NCBI GenBank assembly: GCA_937877715.1
Contig: CALEHW010000036.1
Coordinates: forward strand, 16,010 to 80,009
DNA from: an uncultured Methylophaga sp.
GTDB taxonomy: Bacteria > Pseudomonadota > Gammaproteobacteria > GCF-002020875
Length of the DNA stretch: 64,000 nucleotides
Reading direction: 5' to 3'
Shown here: piece after piece, positions 9,462 through 18,610 of the stretch
Layout of the letters: every line of letters begins with the position of its first letter
Numbering within the stretch: position 1 is the stretch's first letter
The notes under the pieces: generated by a model
Told to the model about the DNA's origin: nothing
The model's database searches: none
The model's input: the letters and a program-made list of their open reading frames with translations, nothing else
Made by a program: the position numbers and the translations under genes

Positions 9462-10385
9462 CTAAACTGAGACTAGTCTCCTAGGTGCAATCCTGCCATC
9501 GTCAGTAATCTCACCTACCCCAACAAATTTTTCCGCATCATCATATATACGAACCCAGCCATCCTCTGGTGCCCCGGAGATCTGCACAGGCTGCCCCTGA
9601 CGTATGTAGTAGCTACTGTCTCGATCCAGCTTTACCTGCTCATAATCTTCCACCGCACTATCCAGTGCCAGCAGCCTCCGATCCAGCCCCTGGTTACCGT
9701 CAGACTCTCGGATCTCCTCCAGTTGTTCCAGGGTCAGCAGATCGCTCTCATCATATGGCCCCAACGCAGTTCTGCGCAGTGCCGACACATGCGCTCCACA
9801 ACCCAGAACCTCTCCAATATCCTCAACCAGGGTACGTACATATGTCCCCTTGGAACAGTGGACACGGATAGTCATTTTGTTCTCTTGCAGGTTCAGATCC
9901 ACAAACTCCAGACCGTAGATTGTCACCTGACGTGGCTCACGCTCGATCTCGATACCCTGATGTGCCAATTTATAGAGTGGCTGACCATTGACCTTGATGG
10001 CCGAATGCATGGGAGGGATCTGTTCAATATCCCCCCTGAACTGCTCCATGGCCTCCTCAATCCGCCCCTCTGTAACCCCCTCAACTAGGCGCTCACTCAC
10101 CACCTCACCCTCGGAATCACCGGAGCGGGTCACCACACCCAGCTGGCACTCCGCCAGATAGCTCTTGTCTGCATTCAATAGAAAACCGGAAAACTTGGTC
10201 GCCTCACCCAGACAGATCGGCAAAATGCCGGTTGCAATAGGGTCCAGACTACCGGTATGACCAGCCTTCTTTGCAAAGAAGAGATGCTTTACCCGCTGCA
10301 GGGCACCATTCGAAGTAATTCCAGCCGGCTTGTCCAGAAGTAGAATACCGGAGACATTGCGCCCCTTGCGATTTCTCCTTCCCAT
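9462..10385 (-). CDS. truB: tRNA pseudouridine-55 synthase
   Basis: The enzyme makes pseudouridine 55 in the T-loop of tRNAs. The 307-residue protein has the motif GILLLDKPAGITSN, the catalytic segment KAGHTGSLDPIATGILP with its essential aspartate, a later SKGTYVRTL segment and a C-terminal PUA-like part. It follows rbfA by 2 nt. The stop codon is immediately followed by the repeat cluster at 9339-9461. Confidence 0.96.
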   Translation of the reverse strand: MGRRNRKGRNVSGILLLDKPAGITSNGALQRVKHLFFAKKAGHTGSLDPIATGILPICLGEATKFSGFLLNADKSYLAECQLGVVTRSGDSEGEVVSERLVEGVTEGRIEEAMEQFRGDIEQIPPMHSAIKVNGQPLYKLAHQGIEIEREPRQVTIYGLEFVDLNLQENKMTIRVHCSKGTYVRTLVEDIGEVLGCGAHVSALRRTALGPYDESDLLTLEQLEEIRESDGNQGLDRRLLALDSAVEDYEQVKLDRDSSYYIRQGQPVQISGAPEDGWVRIYDDAEKFVGVGEITDDGRIAPRRLVSV

Positions 10386-10387
10386 GA

Positions 10388-10759
10388 CTACTCCTCCCCT
10401 CCATGCCTGGAGACATCTTCCGCAACCACCTGATCAATAAGCGATTCCATATGGCTGCCACGCTCAACCGATTCATCATGCTTGAAGTGCAACAGTGGAA
10501 CTGTTCTCAACTTCAGGCTCTTGCTCAGTTTTGAACGCAGAAATCCTGCCGAGTGCTCCAGTGCCTTCAGTGTATTCTCAACCGAACTATCCTCCCCAAA
10601 CAGGGTGAAATAGACATTTGCATGGGAGAAGTCCGGGGTCACCTTCACAGCCGTGATGGTTACCCACCCCAGCCTAGGGTCTCTCAGTTCACGCTGAATA
10701 AGTTCACCCAGGGCACGCTTGACCTGTTCGCCAACCCGGCGAGTACGTTCATTATTCAT
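10388..10759 (-). CDS. rbfA: Ribosome-binding factor A
   Basis: This is a small KH-fold factor for late 30S maturation and cold adaptation. The 123-residue protein has the family opening RTRRVGEQVKRALGELIQRE, a central LGWVTITAVKVTPDFSHANVYF and a C-terminal LHFKHDESVERG. It lies 3 nt downstream of infB and 2 nt upstream of truB, so it is clearly in the same operon. Confidence 0.96.
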   Translation of the reverse strand: MNNERTRRVGEQVKRALGELIQRELRDPRLGWVTITAVKVTPDFSHANVYFTLFGEDSSVENTLKALEHSAGFLRSKLSKSLKLRTVPLLHFKHDESVERGSHMESLIDQVVAEDVSRHGGEE

Positions 10760-10762
10760 TAA

Positions 10763-13294
10763 TTACAGCTTTCTTGAAACCTCAACACGCTCGAAGACCT
10801 CGATCTGGTCCCCTTCCTTGACGTCATTGTAGCTCTTCACGCCGATACCACACTCGGTTCCGGCACGAACCTCACTGACATCATCCTTGAATCTACGTAG
10901 TGATTCGAGCTCACCCTCGTAGATCACAATATTGTCACGCAGCACGCGGATAGGGTTGTTCCTCTTGACCACACCCTCAGAGACCATACAGCCTGCAATA
11001 GCACCAAGTTTGGGAGAGCGGAACACATCCCGCACCTCGGCAAGACCAACAATCTCCTCCTTGAAGTCTGGAGAGAGCATCCCCTCCATCGCACGCTTGA
11101 TCTCATCAATCGCATCATAGATGACACTGTAGTAGTGGAGATCAACCCCCTCAGTCTCAATCATCTTCTTGGCGGTTGCATCGGCACGCACATTAAAACC
11201 TATCACAATCGCATTGGACGCAATTGCAAGGTTGGCATCCGACTCGTTAATTCCACCAACACCTGAGGAGACCACATTGACGTTGACCTCTTCAGTTGAG
11301 AGCTTGTTAAGTGCATCACCCAACGCCTCTGCAGAGCCGTGCACATCTGCCTTGATAAGGATATTGACAGTCGAGGTCTCGCCATCCTGCATCCGCTCGA
11401 ACATGCGGTCCAGACTCGCCTGCTTCTGCTGGGCCAGACGGATATCACGATATTTGCCCTGACGGAAGTTGGCAACCTCTCGAGCCTTGCGCTCATTAGG
11501 CACCACAATCGCCTCTTCACCCGCCTCGGGCACACCAGAGAGACCAAGAATCTCGACCGGAGTAGATGGGCCAGCCTCTGCCAACTGTTTACCATGCTCA
11601 TCCATCATCGCCCGCACCCGGCCGTACTCACGGCCGGCCAGAAGGATATCTCCCTTGCGCAGGGTTCCACTCTGCACCATAACCGTAGCGACAGCACCAC
11701 GCCCCTTGTCGATTCGGGACTCAACCACGTTACCCTTAGCCGGGGCATCGCTAATTGCGGTCAGCTCCAGCATCTCCGACTGCAGGATGATCGCATCCAG
11801 CAGCTCATTAACACCCTCACCAGTGTGGGCAGAGACGTTGATAAACATAACATCACCACCCCAATCATCCGGCACCACATCCTTGCTTGCCAGCTCACTC
11901 TTAACCCGCTCCGGATCCGCCTCCGGCTTATCAATCTTGTTGACCGCGATAATCAGCGGCGCGCCCGCAGCTCGTGCATGCTGGATCGCCTCCTCAGTCT
12001 GTGGCATCACCCCATCATCTGCCGCAACCACCAGAATCACAATATCGGTTACCTTGGCACCACGGGCACGCATTGCGGTAAATGCCGCATGTCCCGGGGT
12101 ATCGAGGAACGCGACCTCCCCCTTGGGAGTCGTGACCCGATAGGCACCAATGTGCTGGGTAATACCACCAGCCTCATCCTTGGTGACCTGTGATTCACGG
12201 ATATAATCCAATAGAGATGTCTTGCCATGGTCTACGTGACCCATAATGGTGACAACCGGGGCGCGCTGTTCACCCTCACCCTCCTTATCATCTTCGGTTG
12301 CAAACAGCTCCTCCTCCAGCGCATTCTCCTTCACCATCACCGGGGCATGGCCCATCTCCTCAACCAGCAGTGCGGCAGTCTCCTGATCGATTATCTGATT
12401 GATGGTCGCCATGGTTCCCAGATTCATCATCACCTTGATCAGCTCTGCAGCCTTGATAGACATCTTCTGGGCCAGATCGCCAATTGTTACGGTCTCTGGA
12501 ACCTGTACCTCGATAACAACCGGTGCGGTTGGCTTAGTAAAACCGTGTTCGGTTTCGATATCAACCTTGGCACCACGGCGCGGCTTTGCCGACCTCTTCT
12601 GTTTCTTGCGTCCGGACTTACCGGCGGCGACATGGAGCTCCTTGCGTCCATAACGGGTCGGCTGCCTCCGATCTGACTTCTTTTTGCCAGCAGACTCCTT
12701 CTCCTCTTCCTGTTTTTTTGCAGCCGCCTTCTCCGCCACCTGACGTGCCTGCTCATCAAGGATACGGCGTTCTTCACTCTCACGGATCTTCTTCTCGGCC
12801 TGCTCCTTCTCGCGACGCACCGCCTCATCACGGGCATGCTCCTCATCCTCACGCTTCTGGATTTGGTGTTTGCGACGATCTTCATCCTGCTGCAGACGCT
12901 GGCGCTCCTCTTCGGCTCGCCTCTCCAGCTCAACTTTCTGCTTTTCTTCAGCCTCTCTGCTCTGTGCCTCAACGGTAGCTGGATCCAGTGGTTTTGTGAT
13001 TGTCCGTTTTTTACGGATCTCTACATTTACACTTTTGCTACCTACAGCGCGACCACCACCCACCTTCAGGGTAGAGGTTGATCGTTTCTTGAGGGTTACC
13101 TTACCCTTGGATCCGGCACTATTGCCGTCACTATGAGATTGGCGAAGGAAGCCCAGCAGCTTCATCTTCTCATCATCAGATATCTCGTCTTCTATACTGC
13201 TTTTCGTCACCCCCGCATTGGCAAGCTGTTCAAGCAGGCGATCTGCTGGAATTTTGACGACCTCAGCAAACTGGACGATTGTTACCTTTGACAT
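10763..13294 (-). CDS. infB: Translation initiation factor IF-2
   Basis: This GTPase brings initiator tRNA to the 30S subunit. The 843-residue protein has an N-terminal IF2_N domain (about 1-50), a long charged Lys/Glu/Arg-rich linker (about 95-260), a second IF2_N-like segment and a G domain from about residue 345 with [24 protein letters not shown] and NKIDKPEAD, followed by domains II to IV. An in-frame internal start giving a shorter isoform, as in E. coli, was not looked for. It lies 27 nt downstream of nusA. Confidence 0.97.
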   Translation of the reverse strand: MSKVTIVQFAEVVKIPADRLLEQLANAGVTKSSIEDEISDDEKMKLLGFLRQSHSDGNSAGSKGKVTLKKRSTSTLKVGGGRAVGSKSVNVEIRKKRTITKPLDPATVEAQSREAEEKQKVELERRAEEERQRLQQDEDRRKHQIQKREDEEHARDEAVRREKEQAEKKIRESEERRILDEQARQVAEKAAAKKQEEEKESAGKKKSDRRQPTRYGRKELHVAAGKSGRKKQKRSAKPRRGAKVDIETEHGFTKPTAPVVIEVQVPETVTIGDLAQKMSIKAAELIKVMMNLGTMATINQIIDQETAALLVEEMGHAPVMVKENALEEELFATEDDKEGEGEQRAPVVTIMGHVDHGKTSLLDYIRESQVTKDEAGGITQHIGAYRVTTPKGEVAFLDTPGHAAFTAMRARGAKVTDIVILVVAADDGVMPQTEEAIQHARAAGAPLIIAVNKIDKPEADPERVKSELASKDVVPDDWGGDVMFINVSAHTGEGVNELLDAIILQSEMLELTAISDAPAKGNVVESRIDKGRGAVATVMVQSGTLRKGDILLAGREYGRVRAMMDEHGKQLAEAGPSTPVEILGLSGVPEAGEEAIVVPNERKAREVANFRQGKYRDIRLAQQKQASLDRMFERMQDGETSTVNILIKADVHGSAEALGDALNKLSTEEVNVNVVSSGVGGINESDANLAIASNAIVIGFNVRADATAKKMIETEGVDLHYYSVIYDAIDEIKRAMEGMLSPDFKEEIVGLAEVRDVFRSPKLGAIAGCMVSEGVVKRNNPIRVLRDNIVIYEGELESLRRFKDDVSEVRAGTECGIGVKSYNDVKEGDQIEVFERVEVSRKL

Positions 13295-13321
13295 GGTGTT
13301 CTCTCCTTACCGCTATCCCTG

Positions 13322-14878
13322 TTACCCTTCTGATCCAGCATCACCGGAGGTGGCCACTTCCTGCGCCGTCTCCTGCTCCTCAGCAAACCACGGCTCTCTC
13401 GCCTTCATGATCAGCTCAGATGCACGCTCTGGATCAACACCCAGACCATCTAGATCCATCAGCTCATCAGTAGCCTGCTCAGCCAAATCCTCTCCAGTGA
13501 TAATGCCATGCGCTGCCAGCTTGTACGCCAGCTGCTCATCCATCCCCTCAAGATCAAGCAGGTCCTGCGCCGGGGCTCGCCCCTCCAGAACCTCTTCGTG
13601 CGAGATTGCACGGGTCAACAGATAATCACGGGCACGGTTACGAATCTCAGCAACGATATCCTCGTCAAACTCCTCAATTGCCATCATCTCTGACTCATCA
13701 ACGTAGGCAATCTCCTCGACCCCACTAAACCCCTCCTGAACCAGGATCGCAGCCACATCCTCGTCCACATCGAGCTGCTCCATCAACTTCTTCTGGATCT
13801 CTGCCGCCTCGGATTCCGCCTTGGCATCGAACTCCTCCTCACTCATTACATTCAGATTCCATCCAGTGAGTTCACTAGCGAGGCGAATATTCTGTCCACC
13901 CCGACCGATCGCCTGGGATAAATTCTCCTCCTCCACTGCAATATCCATCGAGTGCTTGTCCTCATCTACCACCACAGAGACCACCTCTGCCGGAGACATC
14001 GCATTAACCACAAACTGTGCATCATTCTCGTCCCATGGCACGATATCGACACGCTCGCCGGCCAGCTCGTTAGAGACCGCCTGGACACGTGAACCGCGAA
14101 TACCGACACATGCACCCACCGGGTCAACCCGACGATCCAGACTTTGGACCGCAATCTTGGCGCGGGAACCAGGGTCACGCGCAGCGCCCTTGAGCTCAAT
14201 CATGCCGTCACTTATCTCAGGAACCTCCAGAGTGAAGAGCGCAATCAGCACCTCTGGCGCTACCCTGCTCATCACCAGCTGTGGTCCACGCTGCTCGGTC
14301 TGGATCTCCATCAGGCAGCCACGTAGTCGATCACCCGGGCGAACCGGATCACGTGGAATTTGGTGCTCCCGTGGAATTACCGCCTCAGCATTGCCGCCAA
14401 GATCGATGATTGCACTACCGCGGTCCATCCGCTTGACGATTCCACCCAGCAGCTCACCAACTCGTTCCTGATACTCGGCAGAGACCTTCTCCCGCTCCGC
14501 CTCACGGACCTTCTGGAAAATCACCTGCTTGGCTGCCTGCGCGGCAATACGGCCAAACTCGACCGAGGCGATAGGTTTCTCAATAAACTCACCTGGCTTG
14601 ATATCTGGGTCCTCATCAACCGCATCAATCAGCCAGAGCTGGGCATCCGGGTACTCCATCTCAATACCGGGCTCATCCCCATCAAGCACCTCCCAGGTCT
14701 GGAAGGTCTCATACTCCCCGGTATCACGATCAATCGCGACACGAACGCCGATATCCTCACTATGTTTTTTCTTGGTTGCCATCGCCAGCGCCGACTCCAA
14801 TGCCTGGAAAATAACCTCCCTACTGATATCCTTCTCATTGGATACCACCTCCACAACCTGAAGAATTTCTTTACTCAT
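13322..14878 (-). CDS. nusA: Transcription termination/antitermination factor NusA
   Basis: NusA binds RNA polymerase and modulates pausing, termination and antitermination. The 518-residue protein has the N-terminal polymerase-binding domain (about 1-125), an S1 domain (GIVKRMDRGSAIIDLGG), two KH domains (VGACVGIRGSRVQAV; AIGRGGQNIRLASELTGW) and two C-terminal acidic repeats, as in other gammaproteobacteria. It lies between rimP and infB. Confidence 0.97.
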   Translation of the reverse strand: MSKEILQVVEVVSNEKDISREVIFQALESALAMATKKKHSEDIGVRVAIDRDTGEYETFQTWEVLDGDEPGIEMEYPDAQLWLIDAVDEDPDIKPGEFIEKPIASVEFGRIAAQAAKQVIFQKVREAEREKVSAEYQERVGELLGGIVKRMDRGSAIIDLGGNAEAVIPREHQIPRDPVRPGDRLRGCLMEIQTEQRGPQLVMSRVAPEVLIALFTLEVPEISDGMIELKGAARDPGSRAKIAVQSLDRRVDPVGACVGIRGSRVQAVSNELAGERVDIVPWDENDAQFVVNAMSPAEVVSVVVDEDKHSMDIAVEEENLSQAIGRGGQNIRLASELTGWNLNVMSEEEFDAKAESEAAEIQKKLMEQLDVDEDVAAILVQEGFSGVEEIAYVDESEMMAIEEFDEDIVAEIRNRARDYLLTRAISHEEVLEGRAPAQDLLDLEGMDEQLAYKLAAHGIITGEDLAEQATDELMDLDGLGVDPERASELIMKAREPWFAEEQETAQEVATSGDAGSEG

Positions 14879-14930
14879 AACACGACTCTCTTAGCTTCTC
14901 TTAATCTATTACAAATACACATATCAATTA

Positions 14931-15389
14931 TCAATTAAAATCCGGGATCAGGTGAGCCTTGTCGATCTGCACCAACGGGAGGCGGAATAGCTCTTCTCCG
15001 ATCTCAACCACCACATCCTCCCCATCAACCCCTTTCAAGATGCCCTCAAACTTGCGACGTCCGTCTATTGGAAATGAGGTCCGCACAAAGGCCCTGTTAC
15101 CAGCAAAACGAATATAGTGTTCCTCGACAAATAGCGGGCGTTCCAGGCCCGGAGATGAGATCTCAAGGCTGTAGTGACCTCTGAGTGGATCTTCAACGTC
15201 CATAACTGCACTTATTTGTCGGCTCACCTGCTCACAATCGTCCAGAGTTATCCCCTCCTCCTGATCGATATAGACCCTGAGAAGAGAGTGCCTACCTTGT
15301 GGCAGATACTCAATTCCCACAAGCTCATAACCCAACCCCTCCACTACTGGAGCAAGCAGATCATGCAGTTTGTCTCGCGCTGTCGCCAT
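14931..15389 (-). CDS. rimP: Ribosome maturation factor RimP
   Basis: RimP is needed for 30S assembly. The 152-residue protein has the N-terminal segment LVGIEYLPQGRHSLLRVYID, the central ISAVMDVEDPLRGHYSLEIS and SSPGLERPLF, and a C-terminal SH3-like part. It is the first protein gene after the initiator tRNA. In E. coli the order metY-rimP-nusA-infB is the same. Confidence 0.95.
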   Translation of the reverse strand: MATARDKLHDLLAPVVEGLGYELVGIEYLPQGRHSLLRVYIDQEEGITLDDCEQVSRQISAVMDVEDPLRGHYSLEISSPGLERPLFVEEHYIRFAGNRAFVRTSFPIDGRRKFEGILKGVDGEDVVVEIGEELFRLPLVQIDKAHLIPDFN

Positions 15390-15420
15390 CTTCTCTCAAT
15401 TACACTGTTCAAAAAAAGAT

Positions 15421-15458
15421 AAAAAAAGGCCGATCTCATCAAAAAGATCGGCCTTTTT
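15421..15458. terminator. Intrinsic terminator between tRNA-fMet and rimP
   Basis: Arms GGCCGATC (15428-15435) and GATCGGCC (15446-15453) are flanked by runs of seven A and five T, so the structure is bidirectional in form. On the minus strand it lies directly after the tRNA. rimP must be reached by read-through or by its own promoter. Confidence 0.85.
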
Positions 15459-15464
15459 GTGATT

Positions 15465-15541
<77 letters not shown>

Positions 15542-15555
15542 TCAAAGTGAGGCGT

Positions 15556-15584
15556 ATATTACAGATGGGAGTCTAGAGTTGCAA
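15556..15584 (-). promoter_or_regulatory. Sigma-70 promoter of tRNA-fMet
   Basis: On the minus strand TTGCAA (15579-15584) and TAATAT (15556-15561) are 17 nt apart, ending 14 nt before the tRNA 5' end. The GC-containing discriminator ACGCC follows, as in stable RNA promoters. It also lies downstream of the nuoN stop. Confidence 0.65.
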
Positions 15585-15614
15585 TGCGTTTTTTATGTTG
15601 TTGATAGACTATTT

Positions 15615-17081
15615 TTAACCAATAGCACTCTGGCAGATCATCATCAACTGCCCAGGGAACAGCCCCAAAACCAGCACAACTAGCGCATTCGCAGAGAGCG
15701 TGAGCCCTGCCGGATCGAGGCCGAATTGTGGTGAGGCTACAGCATCTTCATCTGGCATATCGAAGTAGATTGTCTTGATCACTCGCAGGTAGTAGTAGGC
15801 GCCAATGATTGAGAAGAATACGGCGGCGACCGCGAGCCAGACCAAATCTACGGAAATCACCTGCTGGAGTACAGCGAGCTTGGCGTAGAAGCCAACGGTG
15901 GGTGGTACCCCTGCCATTGAGAACATCAGTATAAGCATCATCAGGGCGAACCAAGGGCTCTTCTTTGCCAGCCCCTTGTAGTCACTGATCTCCTCGGCCT
16001 CGAAGCCTCTATGACTCATCAACAGGATCATACCAAAGCCACCGGCAGAGGTAAGTGCGTAGGTAATGGCATAGAACATGGCTGATTCAAAACCGGCCTC
16101 TGTACCACTGAGAACACCGAGCAGCAGGAATCCGATATGGGAGATGCCCGAGTAGGCGAGCATTCTTTTTAGGTTGGTCTGTGCGATTGCAATAACGTTA
16201 CCGAAGGCCATAGAGAGCAGTGCCAGAATGATCAGCATCGGCTGCCAATCTACAACCAGGCCACCCAGTCCATCCACCAGCAGACGCATCACCATGGCAA
16301 ATGCGGCAATCTTGGGGGCACTACCGATATAGAGTGTTACCGAGGTTGGGGCGCCATGATATACGTCCGGCACCCACATATGGAACGGAACCGCGCCCAG
16401 CTTGAAGGCAATACCGGAGACCATAAATACAAGGCCGAAGACCAACACCAAATTCAGGTCTTGATCACCACTCTGCAGCTGGATCGCATTGGCGACCTCA
16501 CCGACATTAAGAGTTCCAGTGGCACCATAGATCATCGAGATGCCGTACAGCAGCATGCCAGAGGCCAGTGCACCCAGCACAAAGTATTTCATCGCCGCCT
16601 CAGAGGCACGGGCAGAGTCCCGCTGGAGGGCAACCATTGCATACATAGAGAGAGACATCAGCTCCAGCCCCAGATATAGCGTGAGGAAGGAGTGTGTAGA
16701 GACCAGGATCATCATTCCCAATACACCAAAGAGCCCCAACACAAAGTACTCGCCACGATAGAGGCCACGCTCCTGCTGATACTCCTTCGAATAGAGGAAG
16801 ACCATGGTCGTAATAAGCAGGATGGCAATTTTCAGCACATCACCCATAGCATCGCGAACAATGGAACCGCTAAAGAGGATCTGGGACTCTCCTCCCATCC
16901 CCATTGCAACAACCGCTGCAGTAACCAACAGTGAACCCAGTGTCAGCAACCAGGTGACGATTCGGCAGCTGTCGCAGATGAATAGGTCTACTAGCAGCAC
17001 GACACATGCCAGTGACAGAAGTGTAATTTCTGGTGCTACTGCGACAAGTTCTGCTATCTCAAAATTCATAATACTACTCAC
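15615..17081 (-). CDS. nuoN: NADH-quinone oxidoreductase subunit N
   Basis: This is an antiporter-like membrane subunit of complex I. The 488-residue polytopic protein has the Mrp-type core (KYFVLGALASGMLLYGISMIYG; FKLGAVPFHMWVPDVYHGAP; KRMLAYSGISHIGFLLLG), including the conserved lysines of the proton path. It is the last gene of the nuo operon and overlaps the nuoM stop by 4 nt. Confidence 0.96.
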   Translation of the reverse strand: MSSIMNFEIAELVAVAPEITLLSLACVVLLVDLFICDSCRIVTWLLTLGSLLVTAAVVAMGMGGESQILFSGSIVRDAMGDVLKIAILLITTMVFLYSKEYQQERGLYRGEYFVLGLFGVLGMMILVSTHSFLTLYLGLELMSLSMYAMVALQRDSARASEAAMKYFVLGALASGMLLYGISMIYGATGTLNVGEVANAIQLQSGDQDLNLVLVFGLVFMVSGIAFKLGAVPFHMWVPDVYHGAPTSVTLYIGSAPKIAAFAMVMRLLVDGLGGLVVDWQPMLIILALLSMAFGNVIAIAQTNLKRMLAYSGISHIGFLLLGVLSGTEAGFESAMFYAITYALTSAGGFGMILLMSHRGFEAEEISDYKGLAKKSPWFALMMLILMFSMAGVPPTVGFYAKLAVLQQVISVDLVWLAVAAVFFSIIGAYYYLRVIKTIYFDMPDEDAVASPQFGLDPAGLTLSANALVVLVLGLFPGQLMMICQSAIG

Positions 17082-18592
17082 AATTTAGATACCGTCATCT
17101 GCTGCAATAGGTGGTCAACCGATGCGTGCATAATATCGATTATTGGTGCGGGGTAGAGCCCCATTCCCAGTACTGCGGCAGCCAGTATCGACATCATCAG
17201 AAACTCTCGGCCGGTTATATCACTCAGCCCTGCAACCCCTTCATTAGCCACCTTTCCGTAGACTACGCGCTTGTACATCCAGAGGGTGTAGGCGGCACCA
17301 AGAATCAGGGTGGTGGCGGCAAGGAAGGCGATCCAGAAGTTTGCACGGAATGAACCGAGGATAACCATAAACTCACCGACAAAACCGGATGTTCCCGGCA
17401 GCCCTGCATTGGCCATGGAGAAAAAGAGCATGAATGCGGCAAATGCCGGCATGGTGTTAGCAACACCACCGTAATCGTTGATCTGACGAGAGTGGAGGCG
17501 ATCATAGAGGACACCAACACTTAGGAACATGGCGCTGGAGATAAATCCGTGGGATATCATCTGTGCCAGTCCACCCTCAACTCCGATAGCAGCGCCCACC
17601 ATGCTGCCGCTCTCTTTGAAGACCATGAATGGGATAAAAAATCCAAGGGTTACAAAACCCATATGGGAGATCGACGAGTAGGCGATCAACTTCTTCATGT
17701 CCTGCTGCACCAGCGCCACAAATCCGATATAGACCACGGCGATCAGTGAGAGTGTGATCATGAAGGTATCGAGCGCACTACTGGCGTCGGGCAGAATGGG
17801 CAGACTGAAGCGGAGGAAGCCGTAGGCACCCATCTTCAGCATGATTGCCGCCAGCACTACTGAACCGCCGGTTGGGGCCTCTACGTGGGCATCTGGCAAC
17901 CAGGTGTGGACTGGCCACATCGGAACCTTGACCGCAAAGGCAAGCAGGAAGGCAAAGAAGATAAGCATCTGCGCCGTCATCCCGATCCTCAGGTCATGGT
18001 AGGCGAGGATTGAGAAGGTGTTGCTCTCGCTGTAGAGCCAGAGTAGTGAGATCAGCATGAATACCGACCCCAGGAATGTGTAGAGGAAGAATTTGATGGT
18101 GGCGTAGACACGGTTTGGTCCACCCCAGACACCGATGATAATGAACATCGGAATCAGCATCGCCTCCCAGAAGATGTAGAAGAGGATCGCATCCAGTGCC
18201 GCAAAGACCCCATTCATCAGCCCTGTCATGATCAGGAAAGCGGCCATGTACTGTGAATTTCTGTCCTGAATTACCTCCCATCCAGCAATTACTACAATCA
18301 CAGTGATAAAACTGGTCAGGACGATAAATGGCATGGAGATTCCATCAACCCCAAGGTGGTAGTTGATATTGAATGGCTCAATCCATGGGACCATTTCCAC
18401 AAACTGCATCAGATGGGTGGAGCGGTCGAAATCGGTCATTAGCGAGATTGAGATCAGCAGGGTAATGATAGAGAAAGCCAGTGCAGTGACCCGCCCAAGC
18501 ACCCCACGCTGGTCACCAACCACCAGGGTGAGCAATCCTCCCAGGATGGGTACCCAGATCAGTAAACTCAGTAAATTGCTACTTGAATCCAT
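17078..18592 (-). CDS. nuoM: NADH-quinone oxidoreductase subunit M
   Basis: This is the second antiporter-like proton-pumping subunit. The 504-residue protein has about 14 hydrophobic segments and the motifs FLLAFAVKVPMWPVHTWLPD, AHVEAPTGGSVVLAAIMLK and KKLIAYSSISHMGFVTLG. The early YHLGVDGISMPFIVLT segment is typical of NuoM. It is 18 nt downstream of nuoL. Confidence 0.96.
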   Translation of the reverse strand: MDSSSNLLSLLIWVPILGGLLTLVVGDQRGVLGRVTALAFSIITLLISISLMTDFDRSTHLMQFVEMVPWIEPFNINYHLGVDGISMPFIVLTSFITVIVVIAGWEVIQDRNSQYMAAFLIMTGLMNGVFAALDAILFYIFWEAMLIPMFIIIGVWGGPNRVYATIKFFLYTFLGSVFMLISLLWLYSESNTFSILAYHDLRIGMTAQMLIFFAFLLAFAVKVPMWPVHTWLPDAHVEAPTGGSVVLAAIMLKMGAYGFLRFSLPILPDASSALDTFMITLSLIAVVYIGFVALVQQDMKKLIAYSSISHMGFVTLGFFIPFMVFKESGSMVGAAIGVEGGLAQMISHGFISSAMFLSVGVLYDRLHSRQINDYGGVANTMPAFAAFMLFFSMANAGLPGTSGFVGEFMVILGSFRANFWIAFLAATTLILGAAYTLWMYKRVVYGKVANEGVAGLSDITGREFLMMSILAAAVLGMGLYPAPIIDIMHASVDHLLQQMTVSKL

Positions 18593-18610
18593 TGTTATCT
18601 TCCGTAGTCC

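Noticed and set aside
11339..12193. Open frames on the plus strand opposite infB
   Set aside because: Low-complexity composition with no ribosome site or motif; IF-2 G-domain motifs cover the same bases.
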